From Apostichopus japonicus (Eukaryota > Echinodermata > Holothuroidea > Aspidochirotida > Stichopodidae): DNA of 64,000 bases. The notes under the pieces were generated by a model. The model was not told the origin of the DNA. It saw only the letters and a program-made list of their open reading frames with translations, and did no database searches. Where the stretch lies: positions 22,036,577 to 22,100,576 of the forward strand of contig NC_092582.1 in NCBI RefSeq assembly GCF_037975245.1, written 5' to 3'. Shown here in pieces: positions 58,097 to 64,000 of this stretch. The position numbers and the translations under genes were made by a program. Within the stretch, counting starts at the first letter, position 1; each line of letters opens with the position of its first letter.

Positions 58097-60534
58097 TTTC
58101 CCTATAACTCTTCATTTCCCATTAGCTAGAATAAGGACCTTTTGTTTAATCCATCCCAAAGCAATTACAATTTAGTAGTTTTACTGTTGTACAACATTTG
58201 GCCCAATCAAAATAGCTCGTTTTATACCCAGACAATGATTCCATCTCCAAATCTCTGTAAAAAAAGGTTCTGCTACTTGCAGGTACAATATCCACCAATC
58301 AAAAGCCTGTAAACTGGACAAATCTGAAGTACTTACTTGGAATAGAAATAACACATATCCATACGATAACAGATAGTTTACAAAACTCCATTACTCAGGG
58401 TAAATAATTCATGATTTTATCAAGTGCTGTTAAATGGCAAACTTGATCTTGCTGTAGCTTTATATTCCATTTAAAAGCTCCTACAATTCGACGACAAACA
58501 CATCCGGCCTGAAGGATACAACAAAAGAAATGTTTTTTGTTTTTTTTGTTTTTTTCCTTCAATTTTTGCTTTCCAAATTTTTCTCTCCAAAGTGCAGCTT
58601 GCTTGACCGATATTGAGAGTGCAGAAACAATGAGCAATTAAATCACTTGTGAAATTCACACGGTCCAAAAAAAATTAATTCTGTTTTATAGCATCCTGCT
58701 CCTGAAGAAATTAAGGTACAGAGTTTATCTGGAGGACAATAGCAGCACCTGATGTGTCCTCCCTCCAGTAGAGGGGGTTGATGAGTGACTAAACCACAGA
58801 CAGGATTTCAAACTCAACTGATAAAAGTATAATCCTCTTTATTTTAAACCACTGGTAAGGACAACAAGACACTGCTGTTCTGATTCGGCTTTCCCACATC
58901 AGGTTCATGTATTGATTCGAGCTGTTATGGTCTCATGCACAAACCCAATGCCAGAGTATTTGCTTAACGCCTGTACCAACACAAAGGCGCCCGATGCTTA
59001 ACTGTGAACAGTCAGTTTGCATGGGACTGAAAGGCTCGAAGCAAACAGGGGTTGGGAGGGGAGAAGGAGAAGAGCAAATATATGCTCTCTCTCCATTTGG
59101 ATTGGCGGGAGGGAGCAATTTGGCATGGACTCTATGTTTTTGGCATGATAAACAATGTGACATAACAAAACAATATTCTAACAGAGTTGAACTTGCAAGC
59201 AAGTGCAGTGAAGCCAGGTTAACAGGTGCTGGACAGTACTATTGTTTCGTTCATGACAATGGGCAGGGAAACCGTAAATTTACCCTTTGGGTCAAGTTTT
59301 AAATGATCTTCGTTGGGTCAGATGTGCTATCAATTGGGTCATTTGTCAAGATCCCATCATCCCCCATCCGATGGATGCAAGTTAACACACAGTATCTGAT
59401 TACTCTCCCAAATTATGCTGAGATTATATGCAAGGGGCGAAATAGTTTTAGAGAATTGATTAGCAATAATTGCTCGACAATTCTTGGAAATAGCAATTAG
59501 CATTAGCAGGTACTGCATCTTTTGCTAATCAAAAGTAATATTGATTAGCAACTGGCAATTCTTGGGTAGCAAATTGCTATGCGAACCCAGTTATTTCGTC
59601 CCTTGATATGTGAAGATATTAAAACATCACTGCAGTGAACATTGGACTAAAGATGAAAGCCATCAAGAAAAGACAAATTTTCTATGACCAAATCGTTCGA
59701 TTGAACAGCACAGCCTCAGTAAAGTGCACAGATGATTGCCATTAAGTATCACATAACTTGACCATACGGTAATTTCAGTACACTGGTGGGCACAAAAGTT
59801 AATGCCGGTCACAGAGAAATTTTGTTCCCAATCCACAAGCCACAGCACTCAAGGCAGTTCCTACTTTCATGGGGAAATACATGTTCTTAATATCTGCATT
59901 GTTCATCTGTTCTGTTACGTACATCCTATGGCAAGTAGAACTCCCCAGAAGTATGTATACTTCATGGTTTTCCTTTCTGTAATTCTGTGAATTTTCATTG
60001 TCACATTGTCGATTTATTCGGCGAAAGACACTGCTTAGTTATAAGGTCTTGCAAGTCGTATTGATAGGGGATTGATCATTGAAGACCATCTTGAAGGTCA
60101 CACACTTCTTCCCCCCCCCCCCCCCCCCCCCCGTGCTTTAGTACACTCCATGCAAATTTTATGGACATGTAGTTTCATGCCTCTTACTCCCAAATCCCAA
60201 TGAAACACTTATTATTTATTGCAAGAGTTCTATATGTCTTTTTAAAGCCTGTGAAGTACTTCATCAGGTTTACTAAGCCCAATAAATCCATTCAGCAACT
60301 TAATCATGGTTACATCACATACAACCAAGTGTACTAATACCACAGAACTTAGTTAAATTCAGTTAAATTGACTGTTTGATAATAAGCTGATTGTGTCCAT
60401 ACATAGCTATATAGATACACTGCTGGACTATTTATGGAGTTAATTGCATGCTTACCTCACAACAGACTTAATCCATGAACTGATAAACATTTAAACAGGC
60501 TTATTCCCATCAGCTGATCAAACTTACTTCGAGA

Positions 60535-60670
60535 GACCCTCATCGACACGATGGAATCCGAGTCCCATCAGAGAAGGTGATTGACGTGAGAGAGCGGTAA
60601 ATATTGACTGAGACACCAAATTAACCCACGGACCCCCCATCGGAGTGCTCGGCTCTTTGTCTTTGGTTCA
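60535..60670 (-). other. Possible 5' exon upstream of crumbs
   Basis: A CpG-richer patch in AT-rich DNA ends on the minus strand in CTCTCGAA followed by GTAAGT, a consensus donor. It has short upstream ATGs but no hydrophobic signal peptide, so it could only be a 5' UTR exon. Weak. Confidence 0.15.
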
Positions 60671-63600
60671 CAGTGTAAATAAAACTATAGAGTGTTACTC
60701 ATAATTAATTGTAACTAGATTCAAATTAATCAACCATAAAAAACAGAAGTGAACCCAACTGTCTTCTTTAGCTAAATGTTTGTGATAAACAAATCCCCAT
60801 CCACTTCCCCCTCCACCCCCCCCCCCCCCCCGGCTTCTTCCACAAAGTTTGTGAGATATCATAGTTTTAAGGTCATGTCATGGCACTAACACGATGCCAA
60901 TTTGTGATGTCATACTGTCAAAACGAGATTAAAATGATCCCTCTCTCTATATTTTCAGTTTCAGGTTTGGTTCAAGGCGAACACGAACAGTGATCACATA
61001 CTGAAAAATTACGCCAGCAAGAGGCCATATTCGTGACTTCAATATGCTAGATTCAGCCTATTGCACAATCTGTCACTACCTCAGGAAGTACACAATGTAA
61101 CACATAAAAAATACAACCGTTCAATGTTCAAGCGGATGCGGTTTCATGATGTCATATTTAGACTTGACAAAGTCTTCGGTATTGTGTGTGAAGGGGACAC
61201 ATCAATACTGCAATATTGCGATGGAAGAAATGGAAAGAAGATTTTTTTCACCAAGAGAAGATTTTCACCAAATGGAAGAAGATTTTTTCTTAGAGGTTAT
61301 TTCTATGTTAACGATGACAGTTTCGTTTGCTTCTCCTTTCATTAAGACAGTCCATCAACTGTTCCTTTCCACCAACTAAATATTCATACATGAAGCTGAT
61401 ACATAACTTCCAAACCTGTGGGATGCCCTATAACTACACAGATAAAATAACACACTTTGACACGGGCTGCTTATCTAGGTAATGGGACTTAAACAATTCC
61501 TGCTTATCTTGAGTCAATAAGCCAATCAAAACAGAGAATTCATAGAATTAAACATTTTTACAACAGACTGTAAGACACAATAACAGATCTACATTTTAGG
61601 TGTCGCATGTCAACAAACCTGGGTCAAATTAAATGACCTCCAAATGTAATCATTCCACAAACAGATTAGCTTTTTTTTTTCTAAGATTGGTGAGGATAAG
61701 AAAGTTAAAAGGAGACACAAAACCCCAACCATCATTATTTATCTACGTGATAGAGATAACTGTCATAAACAACTTCCACGAACAGGTAATTAAAAAAAAC
61801 CTTTTCTATATCACAGATTTAATGATCCTCCCAACACAATACAGAAGACTTGATCAAGTCTAAATATGACATACAGTAACTGAGCCACATGTGCTTCAGC
61901 TATTGTTTTTTACACTTCTCTGTATTTATTACTACATTTTTTTTTCTGTAATGGAAGTGGCTTCTCGGAATGCTGAATCAAAATACTGACGCTCTTGACA
62001 AAGAAGGCAGCGTTTTCAGAGTCAACCTTGTCAACATTCGACCTTGAAATATGAAATATAATATGAAATAGTTTTCTTGAAAATAAGGAAAACTATAAAA
62101 GAGAAAGTATTTAAGACTTTTGGATCCTAGTGACACTGTGACATGACACATTTACATAATGACAGCTCTTAGACATCTTTTCTAAACTAGGATATCTCCC
62201 AAACAGAGCAAGATTTCCCCTTTAACTGTGTGTGTGGGGGAGTTGTTCTTCATAAAGATCTCTGTCACAGTTCTGTTCTCTGTCACGGTTGGGTTTGTGT
62301 TCTGCTTAAACACATACACACATTATGTAACAGACATAAAATACTTCCTGTCCTTTTGGTTTAACCACACTTGGGGGAGATATTTTGGTAAGACTAATGC
62401 AACAAGTTCTTACTTAAAACCATAAAACCAGGCTTCGCTGAATGAAATGAAAATTTTTTCGACCAAACCAGGAAACATCCCCAGTAATGTCTCCTTATTT
62501 CTTTTTTGCCCAATAGTGTCATAACACCACTGGTTCTTCTGAATATTGTCGAATGTCACAAAATATGGTTATTGCTCCCAAATTGACACTAAAAATCCGG
62601 CAAGTGACAACTGTGGAACAGTGGTGTGGGAAATGAAGAATGGGAGCAAAAATCTGGAGGATGTGTTGACAAAAATGATCAGATTTTGGGAACATGATAT
62701 TTTTTCATCCATCCCATACTAAGTAGCCATCACCCGTGCAAGAATGAGGTTAAAAATTGAATGCTTCAAAATATTTGGACCACATATTAAAATGGGATGG
62801 TTTGATGCTCCTCTCTCTACCCCCCCCCCCCCCCGCCCCCAACCACACCCCCACTCCCTCTTACACCCAATCCCATACATAGGATGCCAGATGAGCCACA
62901 GCATGACTTCTTAACGCTTGGGTGAACACTGAGCTCAAATTTATGTAAACGATAAGAATGTTGAGTAGCACTCTATGCGATCATGTATCAATACACGCAG
63001 TTAAGGCAAAAAATATACAGCTTCAGTGAAAATTTGTTTTCTATTTCAGCGATTTTTTTCAAAATTTTTTGTTTTTAAAACAGCCTTCAAACAGAAGGGA
63101 ACAGAACGAATTTGTTTACCAATTGCTAAGATACCAAGAAAACACAAGAGCAAGTTTGTTTAAGACACCATCTGTACACTGTAGGGGGTAAGAATTATGA
63201 CACAGGTTAGTGTGAAATATTACTGTTATTGCCTGCATTGCAAACTGACAACCCTTATAATAGGTAAACACCACAGAAACCACAGAGAAAAACATCGGGA
63301 GTGGTCATTTCCAAGTTCAGAATCTTACACTAAACTATATACAATGTTTGTTTAATGATTTAGCAAAATTGTACAATTAAGGCCTAGCTAATGATCTTTC
63401 CATGGTGAACCAATGTTAGGCTGGATCCTTTGTTTATTAATAATTAACACTTTTTTATTCATTTATTCTTTTTAAATATGACTATGCACTGTATGTTCTA
63501 TACCATGAGATTATACCAGGAACTAGCTTGTAATTGGGTTAGCATATTTGCTCATTCTATAATAATGAATCATGTGTTCTTCACTATGCAAGACTCTGAA

Positions 63601-64000
63601 TAACTATGCAATGTTTGCACTAAAGAACCACACCACTATACCATGATACTGTGATCTAGCTTATTCTCTCTCATAAGCATGTCAGCTTATTGTTTACCTG
63701 ATAATAATCATAATTAACCCTACATGATAATACTATTCATCAATCACTTTTATGTCTTCCTAGACGATAAAGTATACATAATTTACCCTTCATCAGCTAA
63801 TCTTGGGGTCACAGAGAAACCACCTATATTTGAATGTCCACCCCCCCCCCATGTATACAAATCTTGCTTACTGCAGATGACGCTAATTTCCTCACACTGT
63901 TTCAGTTACTTTCTGCACAGGCTTTGTGATCCATATATAACTGTCAATCATCATTAACAGAGTTTATCTTTGCAATGTAATATTTCCTGGTACACAACGA

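Larger units (their letters stand above)
51962..64000. other. Probable crumbs first intron(s) or upstream DNA, no supported exon
   Basis: No EGF-coding sequence or signal peptide exon is seen on the minus strand. It holds the foldback element, the GT/CA duplication, the 36-bp array and long poly-C runs (60113-60132, 60817-60831, 62821-62834). The open frames at 53916-54215 and 54231-54656 overlap the foldback and look non-coding. Confidence 0.6.

Noticed and set aside
57953-58129. Short repetitive protein (TGRSLSPTQLNK type repeats)
   Set aside because: It is a translation of a 36-bp minisatellite (length divisible by 3), with no start context or splice sites.
61061-61379. Overlapping frames with charged repeats (MEEMERRFFSPREDFHQM)
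   Set aside because: They arise from a local duplicated gaagatttttt/caccaa motif; no splice sites or family recognised.

Overview
The window is animal nuclear DNA. It is AT-rich, with short coding exons separated by long introns, consensus GT/AG splice sites, many poly-C/poly-G runs and many short tandem or inverted repeats. Two protein genes can be reconstructed exon by exon. The repeat style and the form of both proteins suggest a marine invertebrate, perhaps an echinoderm, but the species assignment is a guess. There are no bacterial features, no operons and no CRISPR array.

Layout. Positions 1-16,400 hold no gene I can support, only repeats, a palindrome array, a hairpin cassette and two weak exon candidates. 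Positions 17,738-22,312 (+) hold a complete eight-exon gene for mitochondrial ribosomal protein S18B (mS40), 217 codons plus stop, with a polyadenylation signal at 23,150. Positions 23,200-28,600 are intergenic or 3' UTR sequence rich in minisatellites. Positions 28,835-51,961 (-) hold 25 exons of a very large Crumbs polarity protein. They give about 2,534 residues of open frame with about 31 EGF-like repeats, then LamG1-EGF-LamG2-EGF-LamG3, then about 16 more EGF-like repeats, one transmembrane helix and a 36-residue tail ending ERLV. All 24 splice joins keep the frame. The first exons (signal peptide) are not recognised; they lie in 52-64 kb or beyond the right edge. Positions 52,000-64,000 are therefore probably intron or upstream sequence.

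The two genes converge tail to tail and have unrelated jobs: mitochondrial translation, and apical membrane identity and epithelial polarity. The most interesting points are in and around crumbs. The tail lacks both threonines that aPKC phosphorylates in fly Crumbs. The last codons and stop lie inside a 45-46 bp minisatellite. A 113-bp tandem duplication copies a splice donor together with the 3' part of an exon. A 22-bp sequence recurs just downstream of two phase-2 donors. Outside crumbs, the main items are a 59-bp array of perfect palindromes (10.3-10.6 kb) and a four-hairpin cassette bounded by 33-bp direct repeats (15.0-15.2 kb).
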